Assembly: GCA_018715085.1 (NCBI GenBank)
Contig: DVMI01000128.1
Span: 1 to 64,000, forward strand
DNA from: Candidatus Avidesulfovibrio excrementigallinarum
Lineage (GTDB): Bacteria; Desulfobacterota; Desulfovibrionia; Desulfovibrionales; Desulfovibrionaceae
Length of the DNA stretch: 64,000 nt
Reading direction: 5' to 3'
The notes beneath the pieces were generated by a model. It was given only the letters and a program-made list of their open reading frames with translations, was not told where the DNA came from and ran no database searches. The position numbers and the translations under genes are program-made. This document shows positions 9,157 through 19,095 of the stretch, piece after piece; the first letter of the stretch is position 1, and every line of letters starts with the position of its first letter.

Positions 9157-11031
9157 ATGAACGACGCAAAGACCCCGCGCGAGCCACGCCCTCCTTTCAA
9201 AAACCGAGAAGACCATGCGCCACGCCGGGACGCGCCGGCTCGTGACGGCTTCCGCCCCGCTCGGGGAGAACGCCCCGACCGCCGTGCCGGCGGCAATCAC
9301 GACGACGCGTCGTCCCGCTCCCGCCGCGACGGCAAACGCCCCTTCTCCCGTCCTGAAAACGACGCCCAGGGCGCACCCCGCGCCCCGCGCAAAGGCGACA
9401 GCCTCGGCCCCCTGCGCGACGTGGACGAAGACATCCTCAAGCTGATTGTCCGGCGTGCGCGCCTGCTGGCCAGAATGCCGGAAAACGCTTCGCGCGAGCG
9501 CGCCCTGCGCACCCACTGGGAAGAACACGCCTCCCGCGTCAGCCGCGATCCACGGCTGATCCGCCAGCTGTTTGCCCTGCTGCAGGAAGTCAATGTTGCG
9601 GCGGAAGATTTGACCACAGGCGCATTCAACCTTGCCCCGTCCTCCTCCCCCGTACAGGCCGATCTTGCACTGCCCGGCTCTTCCCGTCAGGCGCGCCTGT
9701 ACGCGGCCCTGGCCGCCGCATCGGGCGCAGAGACGACGATCAACAACGTTCTGCTCAACACGCCCCTTGTGGAATGCGTGAAGATGCTCGGCCAGCTCGG
9801 CGCGAGCGCCCGCTGGGATGAAATCGGCACTCCGCGGGTCCGCATTGCCGCTGGCAAAGGCTTTGCCGGCACCGAACAAAGCGGCGCTGTGCGCTCCGTC
9901 CTGGACAAAGTCCTGCATGCCGGGGAAGATCCGCTCAACCTCTATCTGCTCCTCTTTTTGATGCTCACCCGGCCGACCCGGGTCAAGATCCTGGGCGAAA
10001 GCAATCTGCGCTTTCTCGATCTGTCGCCGGTGCGTCATTTTCTGCCGCGCCTGGGGGCGCGCCTGTCCAGCGTGGTTCCGGGACAGGACGGCCTGCCTGT
10101 ACGCCTTGAAGCCTCGGCGCTGCTGCCCTCTGCGGTGAACGTGCCCGGTGAGCTGCCCGACGACGCTGTCACCGCGCTGCTGCTGGCAACCCCGTTCTGG
10201 CACAAGCCGGTCACGGTGGATCTGGGCGCGTGCGCCCATGCCGGCGCGCTGCTGGACGAAGCAGAAGCCATCCTGCGCAGCTGCGGCTGTGAAATGACCC
10301 GTCAGGGCTTCACGCTGCGCGTGACGCCGGGGACGCTGCGCATGCCCGCTGCGCCGGCGCTTGCCATGACGCTGCCGCTGGCCTTTGCGCTGCTGGCCAT
10401 GCCTGGCCTGAACGGCGGCCGGGTTGTCCTGCACGGGCAGTGGCCCGCCAGCGAACGGCTGGCAGCGCCGGCTGAAGCCCTGCTGCGCCGCGTTGTGGAC
10501 CTGCGCATCGACGGCGGCACGGTGGAAAGCGCCCCTCTCGGGGATACGCCCCCGGCCTGGAGCTTTGACGATCTGCCTGTGGAACTGGCCGGACCGGCTC
10601 TGGCCCTGTTTGCCCATCAGCTGCCGGGCTCCGGCACAAAGACCTTGCCCTGCCTGCCCGAAGGCACCGACATGCTCCTTGCCGACGAGTTTTTGCTCCA
10701 TCTGGGCTACACCCGCAACGGCCGCACGCTGGAGCCCGCGCCAGAAGCCGAACGGCTCCCCTGGGCCGCGCCGGACGTCTGGTGGGGCATCGGCTTTGCG
10801 CTGGCCGCCTTTACCCGGCGCGATCTGCGCCTGAGCAATCCCGGCAGCCTTACGGCGCTCATTCCGCCTTTCTGGACGGCTTACAACTCGTTGCCTGAAC
10901 CGACGCTCGAACGGTCGCTTCCTGCCGTCTCCGACGAAGAGGCTCCCAGCGCTCCCGTGCGCCGGCGCATCCATTCCAAGGAGTTCCTGGCGGAAGAGGA
11001 TCTGCCTCCTGCACTGGAGTACGACGACTAG
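9157..11031 (+). CDS. EPSP-synthase-fold protein (AroA-like, catalytic motifs degenerate) with disordered N-terminus and possible chorismate-mutase-like segment
   Basis: LALPGSSRQARLYAALAAASGAETTINNVLL...VECVKMLGQLGA aligns by eye with AroA N-terminus; later blocks also align but without catalytic residues. Confidence 0.65.
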   Translation: MNDAKTPREPRPPFKNREDHAPRRDAPARDGFRPARGERPDRRAGGNHDDASSRSRRDGKRPFSRPENDAQGAPRAPRKGDSLGPLRDVDEDILKLIVRRARLLARMPENASRERALRTHWEEHASRVSRDPRLIRQLFALLQEVNVAAEDLTTGAFNLAPSSSPVQADLALPGSSRQARLYAALAAASGAETTINNVLLNTPLVECVKMLGQLGASARWDEIGTPRVRIAAGKGFAGTEQSGAVRSVLDKVLHAGEDPLNLYLLLFLMLTRPTRVKILGESNLRFLDLSPVRHFLPRLGARLSSVVPGQDGLPVRLEASALLPSAVNVPGELPDDAVTALLLATPFWHKPVTVDLGACAHAGALLDEAEAILRSCGCEMTRQGFTLRVTPGTLRMPAAPALAMTLPLAFALLAMPGLNGGRVVLHGQWPASERLAAPAEALLRRVVDLRIDGGTVESAPLGDTPPAWSFDDLPVELAGPALALFAHQLPGSGTKTLPCLPEGTDMLLADEFLLHLGYTRNGRTLEPAPEAERLPWAAPDVWWGIGFALAAFTRRDLRLSNPGSLTALIPPFWTAYNSLPEPTLERSLPAVSDEEAPSAPVRRRIHSKEFLAEEDLPPALEYDD

Positions 11032-11281
11032 CGCCAAACGGAGCGGTTTTGCGTCCGAACGGAACCGCTCCGGCAGGCACGACTTATCCCCGGCGCCGTG
11101 CGCACCGCGGCCTATGCGGCGCGCACAGCCAGCGGACCTGCTTGCAGTTTCTGCCCGGACATCGACGCGCTCAGGCCGCGCGGCAACAACGCGGCCCCAT
11201 GCCGGGCATATTCAACCCGGGGCTTCCCCGGCCGGGAACGGACGCGCCGCAGGCGCTCCCGTTCCGCCAGGAGCGATACCC

Positions 11282-12100
11282 ATGCGCACTCATCCCTGTA
11301 TCCTGACGGTGGCTGGTTCAGACTCCGGCGGTGGCGCCGGCATTCAGGCCGATCTCAAGACCATGACCGTACTTGGCGGCTTTGGCATGAGCGTCATCAC
11401 GGCGCTGACCGCTCAGAACGGACTTGGCGTCACAGGCATCCACGCTCCGGACACAGGCTTTTTGCGGACCCAGCTGCGGGCCGTGCTGGACGGCTTTCCT
11501 GTCAGAGCCGCCAAAACCGGCATGCTGTTTTCGGCTCCCATCATCGAAACGGTGTGCGCCGAGCTGCACGATCGGCCCTTTCCCCTGGTGGTTGACCCCG
11601 TCTGCGTCAGCCAGAGCGGCCACAAGCTGCTGCGCGACGACGCCGTGGCGGCCCTGCGGGAAGTCATGATCCGGGAAGCGGATCTGCTGACTCCAAACAA
11701 GCCCGAAGCAGAACTGCTGTCAGGGGTGGAAATCCGTTCCCTGGACGATCTGCGCAGCGCCGCAAAGACGTTGCTTGATCTTGGGGCACGGGCCGTCCTC
11801 ATCAAAGGCGGCCACTTTGACGGCGAAGCCGGCAGCGACAAGACCACGCTGACCGACTGGCTGGCCCTGCCGGGACAGGACGTGATGGCCCTGTCGCACC
11901 CCAGAGTCGACACCATCAACAACCACGGGACGGGCTGCACGCTGTCGGCGGCCATCGCCACGTTCCTCGGGCAGGGTCTGGACCTTGCCGATGCCGTGCG
12001 CCGGGCCCAGGCCTATCTGGATATCTGCCTGAAACATTCCTATACGCCAGGCAAAGGCGTCGGCCCCGTCAACCACGCTGCGCCCTGGGAAGCAGACTGA
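11282..12100 (+). CDS. thiD: Hydroxymethylpyrimidine/phosphomethylpyrimidine kinase
   Basis: ILTVAGSDSGGGAGIQADLKTM; NHGTGCTLSAAIA. Confidence 0.93.
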   Translation: MRTHPCILTVAGSDSGGGAGIQADLKTMTVLGGFGMSVITALTAQNGLGVTGIHAPDTGFLRTQLRAVLDGFPVRAAKTGMLFSAPIIETVCAELHDRPFPLVVDPVCVSQSGHKLLRDDAVAALREVMIREADLLTPNKPEAELLSGVEIRSLDDLRSAAKTLLDLGARAVLIKGGHFDGEAGSDKTTLTDWLALPGQDVMALSHPRVDTINNHGTGCTLSAAIATFLGQGLDLADAVRRAQAYLDICLKHSYTPGKGVGPVNHAAPWEAD

Positions 12101-12103
12101 GAC

Positions 12104-13030
12104 ATGAGCGTCTCTTTTCGGGTCAGCGAGGCCGAAGCCGGCCAAAAACTGCTGCAATGCCTTGTGCGGCGCGTAGAAGCCGCACAAGGCGAGCTGCACC
12201 GCTGGATCCGGACCGGCCAGGTCCGGGTGAACGGCGGCCGGCGCGGGCCTTTTGACAGACTGGAGGCAGGCGACGAACTGCGCCTGCCGCCCTTTGCCCG
12301 CCTGCTGCAGCCGTCCCAGCCCGCCCGGGACGGCGCGAAGCCGGATCTGCCCGTTGTCTGGGAGTCGCCTGATCTGCTGGTCGTCAACAAACCGGCGGGG
12401 CTGCCCACCCATCCGGGGACCGGTCACGACGACAGTGTCGTCACCCGGCTGCATGCCGCCATGCCGCCAGGCACGGCCTTTGCCCCCACCCCGGCCCACA
12501 GGCTTGACCGCGATACGTCAGGCGTGCTCCTCGTAGCCCGCAGCTATGCGGTCCTGCGCCGCCTGAACGACGCCTTTGCCCGGCACGACACCCTCAGCAA
12601 GGAGTATCTGGCCTGGTGCGCCGGACGCTGGGAACTGCCCTCCCCCCTGCGCCTTGAAGACCGCCTCGAAAAACGCGCAGACACGCCGGCCGGCCCGGAG
12701 AAAATGCATGCCTCCGACACAGGCCGGCACGCCGCCATGGATGTTGCTGTGCTGCGCGCCACCCGCCAGGCAACCCTGCTCAAAATACGCCTGCTGACCG
12801 GGCGCACCCATCAAATCCGCGTACAGCTGGCCTTGCGCGGGCATCCCATTCTTGGCGACGCCAAATACGGCAAGGCCCGGGCCTTCCCCCAGGGCTGCGC
12901 CATTCCCGGCCTGCTGCTGCACGCCTTCCGCCTGACGCTCGCGCCGGGATCCCCCGACGCCCAGACCTTCCTTGCCCTGCCGTCATGGCCTGAACCGTGG
13001 CGCGTCACGCCCGGCGACATTGCCGGCTGA
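12104..13030 (+). CDS. RluC/RluD family 23S rRNA pseudouridine synthase with S4-like N-terminus
   Basis: HRLDRDTSGVLLVARS catalytic motif; TGRTHQIRVQLALRGHPILGD. Confidence 0.92.
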   Translation: MSVSFRVSEAEAGQKLLQCLVRRVEAAQGELHRWIRTGQVRVNGGRRGPFDRLEAGDELRLPPFARLLQPSQPARDGAKPDLPVVWESPDLLVVNKPAGLPTHPGTGHDDSVVTRLHAAMPPGTAFAPTPAHRLDRDTSGVLLVARSYAVLRRLNDAFARHDTLSKEYLAWCAGRWELPSPLRLEDRLEKRADTPAGPEKMHASDTGRHAAMDVAVLRATRQATLLKIRLLTGRTHQIRVQLALRGHPILGDAKYGKARAFPQGCAIPGLLLHAFRLTLAPGSPDAQTFLALPSWPEPWRVTPGDIAG

Positions 13031-13424
13031 GCCTTTTCCGCCTGCAACGGGCCCTGTCTGAAAACGCGCGGGCAAAAAGCCGCCCCCTGTGCAGCAAGCC
13101 GGCCTGTTCCTCCGGCCGTGCTCTTTTGAACGCTGTGCGCCGCTTGCGGGCGGCGTTCCGGTGCGTCCGGCCGCCCCCTCTGCCGGCGTTGTAAAGCGCC
13201 CGGAAGACCCGGCGTGCCGGACAGTGCCCGCCGCGGCATGACCGCAAAACCGGCTTTGCAACAGCCCCAACAGGGTGCGGACTGTTGCGGCCTCCTGCCA
13301 GTGCTGCACGCCTGCAACGCTGGCCGCACGCCCCCCCGCCGCCGTGCTCTGCCCGCAACAAGCCGCCTGCGTGGACGCAAGGCAGGACCGTGTTGCCCTG
13401 CTGGCGGCCATGGTTCTCATGGTC

Positions 13425-13451
13425 TTGACAATATGCCGGATTCATTATAGT
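13425..13451 (+). promoter_or_regulatory. Candidate sigma70 promoter upstream of exporter operon
   Basis: TTGACA (13425-13430), 15-nt spacer, TATAGT (13446-13451). Confidence 0.5.
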
Positions 13452-13475
13452 TAAAATTCAAATTTGAATTTTAAC
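13450..13475. promoter_or_regulatory. Perfect 26-bp palindrome, candidate operator
   Basis: GTTAAAATTCAAATTTGAATTTTAAC is identical to its reverse complement and overlaps the -10 box. Confidence 0.75.
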
Positions 13476-13789
13476 ACAACAGCGGACAAGGCACTGCCCC
13501 GGCTGCCGGGGAAATATGCCCGGTTTCTCAACCGGCGTCCGGCAGCAAGACGCCAGAGCGCGTCCGCGCGGTGCGGCGCCTGGCGCTCCTGCCGGCCCGT
13601 CCGCAGGAGTGCTGCCAAGGCAACACGCTGGAAAAGCGACTTCCGGCTCCGGCAGCGCGGGCCGCTGCCGGACCGGGCCGCTGCACCGCACGTTTCCCGC
13701 GTGGCGCAACAGACCACAACGACATGCCGCACCACGCGCAAAACGCCCCGGGCACGGGACAAGCCCCTGCACGAGGCACGAGGTATCGT

Positions 13790-14803
13790 ATGAAAAAATG
13801 GCTGATTATCCTGCTTGTGCTCGTCGTGGCCGGCGCAGGCGGCTGGTACGGCTTCCTCTACCTGCATGGCGGCGCAGAGCCGTTTGTGCTTTACGGCAAT
13901 GTGGACATCCGTCAGGTCTCGCTGGCCTTCAACAGCAGCGGCCGCATACGGGCCATGACCGTGGAAGAAGGCGATCAGATACATGCAGGCCAGGTGCTGG
14001 CCCGGCTTGACGACACCTCCCTGCGCCTGCAGGCCGACAAGGCCAGGGCCGACATCGCCGCGCTGGATCAGGCGCTGCTGCGCCTGCTGAACGGCACGCG
14101 GCCGGAAGAACTGGCCCAGGCCAGAGCCAGCGTGGCCGCCGCCCAGGCAGAAGCCACCTTTACCGCCCAGCAGCGCAGGCGCATGCAGGCGCTGTTTTCC
14201 GGCGGCAGCGGGCACGCCGTCAGCCGCCAGGAACTTGACAACGCCATTTCGGCTGACGACATGGCCACCGCCAAGCTGCGCTCTGCCCGCGAAGCCCTGC
14301 GCCTGGCAGAAATTGGCCCGCGTGACGAAGACATTGCGCAGGCCCGCGCTCAGCTGGAGAGCGCCAAGGCACAGCTGGCCATTCTGGAACACGACATTGC
14401 CGAAACCGTGCTGCTTTCTCCCTGTGACGGCGTCATCCGCTCCCGGCTTCTTGAGCCGGGCGACATGGCTTCGCCCCAGCGCGCCGTCTACCTGGTCGCG
14501 CTGACCAGCCCCAAATGGATCCGGGCCTATGTGTCAGAACCACAGCTCGGCCTCATCCATGAGGGCATGCGCCTGAGCGTAACCACTGACAGCTGGCCGG
14601 ACGACCCTGTAACCGGCACTGTGGGCTTTATCGCCTCCGTTGCGGAGTTCACGCCCAAGACCGTGCAGACAGAAGAACTGCGCAGTGCGCTGCTCTATGA
14701 AGTGCGGGTTCTGGTGGACGATCCCGACAACCGGCTGCGCCTGGGCATGCCGGCCACCGTCCGCCTGGCAGACGAAGGGAGCGGCACCGCCCGGCGTCCC
14801 TAG
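13790..14803 (+). CDS. HlyD/YbhG-like periplasmic adaptor (membrane fusion) protein
   Basis: MKKWLIILLVLVVAGAGG TM; YGNVDIRQVSLAFNSSGRI; coiled coil. Confidence 0.88.
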   Translation: MKKWLIILLVLVVAGAGGWYGFLYLHGGAEPFVLYGNVDIRQVSLAFNSSGRIRAMTVEEGDQIHAGQVLARLDDTSLRLQADKARADIAALDQALLRLLNGTRPEELAQARASVAAAQAEATFTAQQRRRMQALFSGGSGHAVSRQELDNAISADDMATAKLRSAREALRLAEIGPRDEDIAQARAQLESAKAQLAILEHDIAETVLLSPCDGVIRSRLLEPGDMASPQRAVYLVALTSPKWIRAYVSEPQLGLIHEGMRLSVTTDSWPDDPVTGTVGFIASVAEFTPKTVQTEELRSALLYEVRVLVDDPDNRLRLGMPATVRLADEGSGTARRP

Positions 14804-14929
14804 CCGGTCCGGCTGCGGCGCGCCTGCAGGCCCGGACGTCATGCAGACAGAACAACAAGGCTGCCGCGCCCTGCAGACAGAGGCACCTTCCGGTGACAGG
14901 CCCGGGACTTGCACCACAAAGGAAACGAC

Positions 14930-16822
14930 ATGAAAGAACTGGCGATTCAGGCCCGCGACGTGCACAAGTCGTTCCGGATTAAGGAATCCGGACGGATCGT
15001 GCGGGCTGTGGACGGCGTGACGCTTGACGTGCCCACCGGCATGATCTCCGCTCTGGTGGGGCCGGACGGCGCGGGCAAGACAACGCTGCTGCGGATGATC
15101 TGCGGTCTGACGTCGCCAGAAAGCGGAACGCTTGCCGTGCTTGGCACCGACACGGCCGCGCACCCGCAGGCTGTCCAGGATCGCATCAGCTACATGCCCC
15201 AGCGCTTTGGGCTGTACGAGGATCTGACTGTCCGCGAAAACATGGAGCTGTATGCCGATCTGCACTGCGTCCCCCGGGAGCGGCGCGAGCAGCGCAACGC
15301 CCGGCTCCTGGCCATGATGGATCTCGACCGTTTTACAGAACGCCTGGCAGGGCGTCTTTCCGGAGGCATGAAGCAAAAGCTCGGGCTGGCCTGCACCCTT
15401 GTCCGTCCGCCGGATCTGCTGCTGCTGGACGAGCCCACCGCCGGCGTGGATCCGCTGTCGCGCCGGGAGCTGTGGAGCATCCTCAGGCAGCTTGAGAAGG
15501 AAGAGTCGCTGACGGTGCTGGTCAGCACCGCCTACCTGGATGAAGCAGCCCTCTGCAAGCAGGTTTTCATCATGCACGAAGGGCAGCTGATCGCGCAGGG
15601 CACGCCTGACGAGCTGGCGTCGCTGGCCGCAGGACGCTGCTTTGACGTAACCCTGCCGCCCGGGATGGCGGCCCGCACAGTACAGGCTGCGCTGCTTGAC
15701 GATACCGCAACCGTGGCCGACGCCGTCCCGGCGGGCGGCCTTGTGCACTGCATGCTGCGCCGGAATGCCGACGCCGGCGCGCTGCACGCGCGCTTCGGGC
15801 TGACCGCGCACCCTGTGCCGCCCACGCTGGAAGACGGTTTCATGCTGCTGCTGCGCGAACGGCAGAAAGAGGCGGCGCAAGCCCATGGCCCTGCTGAAGA
15901 AGACGGCCGCGCCGCAGTCCAAGGCACCCTGCCGGGCAGTCCCGCGCGCGGCTCCGGCGCGCCCGGCAGCACCGCCTTTTCCCGTCATGTGGGCGCTTCC
16001 GTGCAGGACGGACAACAGGCCGCTCCGGCAGACAACGCTGCCGGAGCCACAGACGGCGCGGCAGGCGACGTGGTGATCGAGGTGCGCGACCTCGTCAAGC
16101 GCTTTGGCTCGTTCACGGCTGTGGACAGCACGTCCTTCTGCGTCCGCAGGGGCGAAATTTTCGGCCTGCTCGGGCCCAACGGCGCAGGCAAGACCACCAC
16201 CTTCCGGATGCTGTGCGGGCTGTTGCCCGCCACCAGCGGCCTGTTGCGGGTTGCCGGCAACGACCTGCGCACGGCCAGGGCCCAGGCCCGCGCCAATATC
16301 GGCTATGTGGCCCAGAAGTTTTCTCTGTACGGCACGCTGACCGTCGAGGAAAACCTGCAGTTTTTTGGCGGCATCTACAACCTGCACGGCCGGCGGCTGC
16401 GCGAGCGGATCGCCACCGTGCGCCGGCAGTTTGATCTGCGCGAAGAAAACGGCCTGCCGTGCAACGCCATGCCCGGCGGATTCCGCCAGCGCCTGGCCAT
16501 GGCCGCCGGACTGCTCCACGAGCCGCAAATCCTGTTCCTTGACGAACCCACAAGCGGCATTGACGCACTGGCCCGGCGCGCCTTCTGGCGGCAGATTACC
16601 GAGCTTGCAGCCGGCAGCACCACCATCATCATCACCACCCATTTTATGGAAGAAGCCGAATACTGCGATCGCATGGTCATCCAGGACGCCGGGAAAATCC
16701 TGGCCCTGGGCACGCCCGGCGACGTGCGGCGTCAGGCCGGTCCGGACGTGAACAGCATGGAAGAAGCCTTCATCCGCATTGTCGAGCGGCATCGGGCCGC
16801 CCGGGCAGGAGCTGAACAATGA
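14930..16822 (+). CDS. YbhF-like ABC exporter ATP-binding protein with two fused ABC domains
   Basis: Two Walker A motifs (GPDGAGKTT, GPNGAGKTT), LSGGMKQK signature and LLLLDEPT/LFLDEPT. Confidence 0.92.
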   Translation: MKELAIQARDVHKSFRIKESGRIVRAVDGVTLDVPTGMISALVGPDGAGKTTLLRMICGLTSPESGTLAVLGTDTAAHPQAVQDRISYMPQRFGLYEDLTVRENMELYADLHCVPRERREQRNARLLAMMDLDRFTERLAGRLSGGMKQKLGLACTLVRPPDLLLLDEPTAGVDPLSRRELWSILRQLEKEESLTVLVSTAYLDEAALCKQVFIMHEGQLIAQGTPDELASLAAGRCFDVTLPPGMAARTVQAALLDDTATVADAVPAGGLVHCMLRRNADAGALHARFGLTAHPVPPTLEDGFMLLLRERQKEAAQAHGPAEEDGRAAVQGTLPGSPARGSGAPGSTAFSRHVGASVQDGQQAAPADNAAGATDGAAGDVVIEVRDLVKRFGSFTAVDSTSFCVRRGEIFGLLGPNGAGKTTTFRMLCGLLPATSGLLRVAGNDLRTARAQARANIGYVAQKFSLYGTLTVEENLQFFGGIYNLHGRRLRERIATVRRQFDLREENGLPCNAMPGGFRQRLAMAAGLLHEPQILFLDEPTSGIDALARRAFWRQITELAAGSTTIIITTHFMEEAEYCDRMVIQDAGKILALGTPGDVRRQAGPDVNSMEEAFIRIVERHRAARAGAEQ

Positions 16823-17979
16823 ACGCCACCGCTTCCGTCAACGCCTTCCTTGTCCGCCTCGGCGCGCTGACGCGCAAGGAATTCCGTCAGCTCTGGCGGG
16901 ACAACAGCAACATCCTGATCGGCATCGTCCTGCCCATCATCCTGATTCTGCTGTTTGGCTATGCCATTTCCCTTGACGTGAAGCACGCGCCCATCGCCCT
17001 CGTCATGGACGACGATTCTCCGCTGGCGCGGGACGTGCTCAGCGGCCTGCACGGCGAATATCTGTCCCCGCGTCCGGTGCCGTCCATGCGGGAGGCGGAA
17101 CGCCTTCTCAGAAACCGCGAAGTGGACGGCATTGTCCGCCTGCCTGCCAATTTTGCCGAACAGCTTGCCGCCGGTTCCGCCCAGGTGCAGCTTGTGTTGT
17201 ACGGGACGGATCCCACCAGCGCCACGGCCATCCGGGGTTATGTCAGCAGTGCGCTCAACCTCTGGGTGCTGCGCAACAGCGACCGCGGCGGCCCCGCGCC
17301 CGGCGTCTTTGCAGACAGCACGTCCACAGGCCGCGTTGAAGTTCTCGATCGCCTGTGGTTCAACGCGGCCAACTCCAGCATGTGGTACCTTGTGCCGGGC
17401 CTTGTGGTCATCATCATGACCCTTGTCGGCGCGTTCATGACCGCGCTGGTCATGGCGCGCGAATGGGAACGGGGCACGCTTGAATCGCTGTTTGTCACGC
17501 CTGTGCACAGGACGGAAATCCTGCTTTCCAAAATCATTCCCTATTTTCTGGTCGGCATGATCGGCTTTTTCCTGTGTCTGCTTGCTGCGCGCTTTTTGTT
17601 CCGGGTGCCTTTGTACGGTTCGCTTGCCGTGCTGCTGCTGACGTCCATGCTGTATCTTATTGTCTCTCTGGCGCTGGGCCTTGTGCTTTCCGCTCTGACA
17701 AAAAAACAGTTTCTTGCCAGTCAGCTCGCCCTGTTTGCCACCTTTCTGCCGGCAGTCATGCTTTCGGGCTTTCTGTTCGACCTGCGCTGCGTGCCGCCTC
17801 TGGTCCGCTATGTGGGGCAAATCCTCCCCGCCACCTACTACATGGAACTCATCAGGACCCTGTTTCTTGCCGGCAACATCTGGCCGCTCATTCTCAAAAA
17901 CAACTGCGTGCTGCTGGGCTACGCCGTCCTTTTTTTGATCCTGGCATACGCAGGCACGCCCAAGAGGCTTTTCCGATGA
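16819..17979 (+). CDS. ABC-2 type permease (YbhS/YbhR-like)
   Basis: ABC-2 membrane protein; overlaps upstream stop. Confidence 0.9.
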   Translation: MNATASVNAFLVRLGALTRKEFRQLWRDNSNILIGIVLPIILILLFGYAISLDVKHAPIALVMDDDSPLARDVLSGLHGEYLSPRPVPSMREAERLLRNREVDGIVRLPANFAEQLAAGSAQVQLVLYGTDPTSATAIRGYVSSALNLWVLRNSDRGGPAPGVFADSTSTGRVEVLDRLWFNAANSSMWYLVPGLVVIIMTLVGAFMTALVMAREWERGTLESLFVTPVHRTEILLSKIIPYFLVGMIGFFLCLLAARFLFRVPLYGSLAVLLLTSMLYLIVSLALGLVLSALTKKQFLASQLALFATFLPAVMLSGFLFDLRCVPPLVRYVGQILPATYYMELIRTLFLAGNIWPLILKNNCVLLGYAVLFLILAYAGTPKRLFR

Positions 17980-19085
17980 TCATGCTGCTCAACTGGCTCC
18001 GGCGCCTGCGGGTTCTGTGCCGCAAGGAACTGCTGGCCATCCTCAAGGATCCGGCCAGCCGCATCGTGCTTGTGCTGCCCGTCATCGCCCAGACCATTCT
18101 GTTTGGCTATGCCGCGACCTTTGATCTGGACGAAGTCCCCTACGCCGTCCTTGACGACAGCCATGGCGCCACCTCAACGCGCATCCTGGCCAAGATGGAC
18201 GGCTCGGGCATTTTCCGGCGCGTGTCCACGCTGCGCGTTCCGGCCGACATTGCCGACTGCGTCAGCGCGGGCGAGGCGCTGCTTGTGCTGCATATTCCCT
18301 CCGATCTGGAATCGCGGCTTGCCACAGGCAACACCGCACCTGTCCAGGCCATCCTTGACGGACGCAACTCCACCACTGCCAGCGTCGCCCTGACGTATCT
18401 GAACGGCATTGTCGAAAGCGTCAACAGCGAGCGGGGAGCCGGCCAGTCTCTGCGTCTGGAAACCCGCGCCTGGTTCAATCCCAATCTGGAAACGCGCTGG
18501 AACATCGTCCCCGGGCTCGTTGCCACGCTCAGCATGATGCAGGTCATCATGCTTGCCGGGCTGAGCGTCACCCGCGAACGCGAACAGGGCACCTTTGATC
18601 AGCTGCTGGTGACCCCCCTGTCGCCGCCGGAAATCCTGATTGGCAAGGCGCTGCCGCCCATGTTTGTGGGACTGGTACAGGCCACCCTCATCCTGATTGT
18701 CTGCCGGTTCTGGTTTGGCATTCCCTTTGCCGGATCTCTAAAGACACTGTACGCCTGTCTGACGCTGTTCATCCTCAGCTGTGTGGGCATCGGCCTGTCC
18801 ATCTCGGCCGTGTCGCGCTCCATGCAGCAGGCGCTGGTCTACACCTTTGTGCTTATCATGCCGCTGATCCTGCTCTCGGGGCTGGCCACTCCCATTGCCA
18901 ACATGCCCAAAGCGCTTCAGCTGCTCACCTGGATCAACCCGCTGCGCTTCATGCTGGACTGCGTGCGGCGCATTTATCTGGAAGGCGCCGTCATGGCCGA
19001 TTTGGTTGTGAACTGCGTCCCCATGGCCGTGGTGGCTGCCCTGACGCTGCCGCTGGCCGCCTGGCTGTTCCGCAACCTGGACTGA
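17976..19085 (+). CDS. ABC-2 type permease (YbhR-like)
   Basis: Second ABC-2 permease; ATGA overlap with previous gene (MIMLLNWLRRLRVLCRKELLAILKDP). Confidence 0.9.
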   Translation: MIMLLNWLRRLRVLCRKELLAILKDPASRIVLVLPVIAQTILFGYAATFDLDEVPYAVLDDSHGATSTRILAKMDGSGIFRRVSTLRVPADIADCVSAGEALLVLHIPSDLESRLATGNTAPVQAILDGRNSTTASVALTYLNGIVESVNSERGAGQSLRLETRAWFNPNLETRWNIVPGLVATLSMMQVIMLAGLSVTREREQGTFDQLLVTPLSPPEILIGKALPPMFVGLVQATLILIVCRFWFGIPFAGSLKTLYACLTLFILSCVGIGLSISAVSRSMQQALVYTFVLIMPLILLSGLATPIANMPKALQLLTWINPLRFMLDCVRRIYLEGAVMADLVVNCVPMAVVAALTLPLAAWLFRNLD

Positions 19086-19095
19086 GGTATACGTC

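Noticed and set aside
11032-11281. Possible TPP riboswitch upstream of thiD
   Set aside because: No thi-box-like conserved blocks (CUGAGA / CCUGAUCUGG) recognised; only a generic GGAGCGGTT/AACCGCTCC hairpin.
14534-16819. 761-aa minus-strand ORF
   Set aside because: Antisense to the dual ABC ATPase gene; shadow composition.
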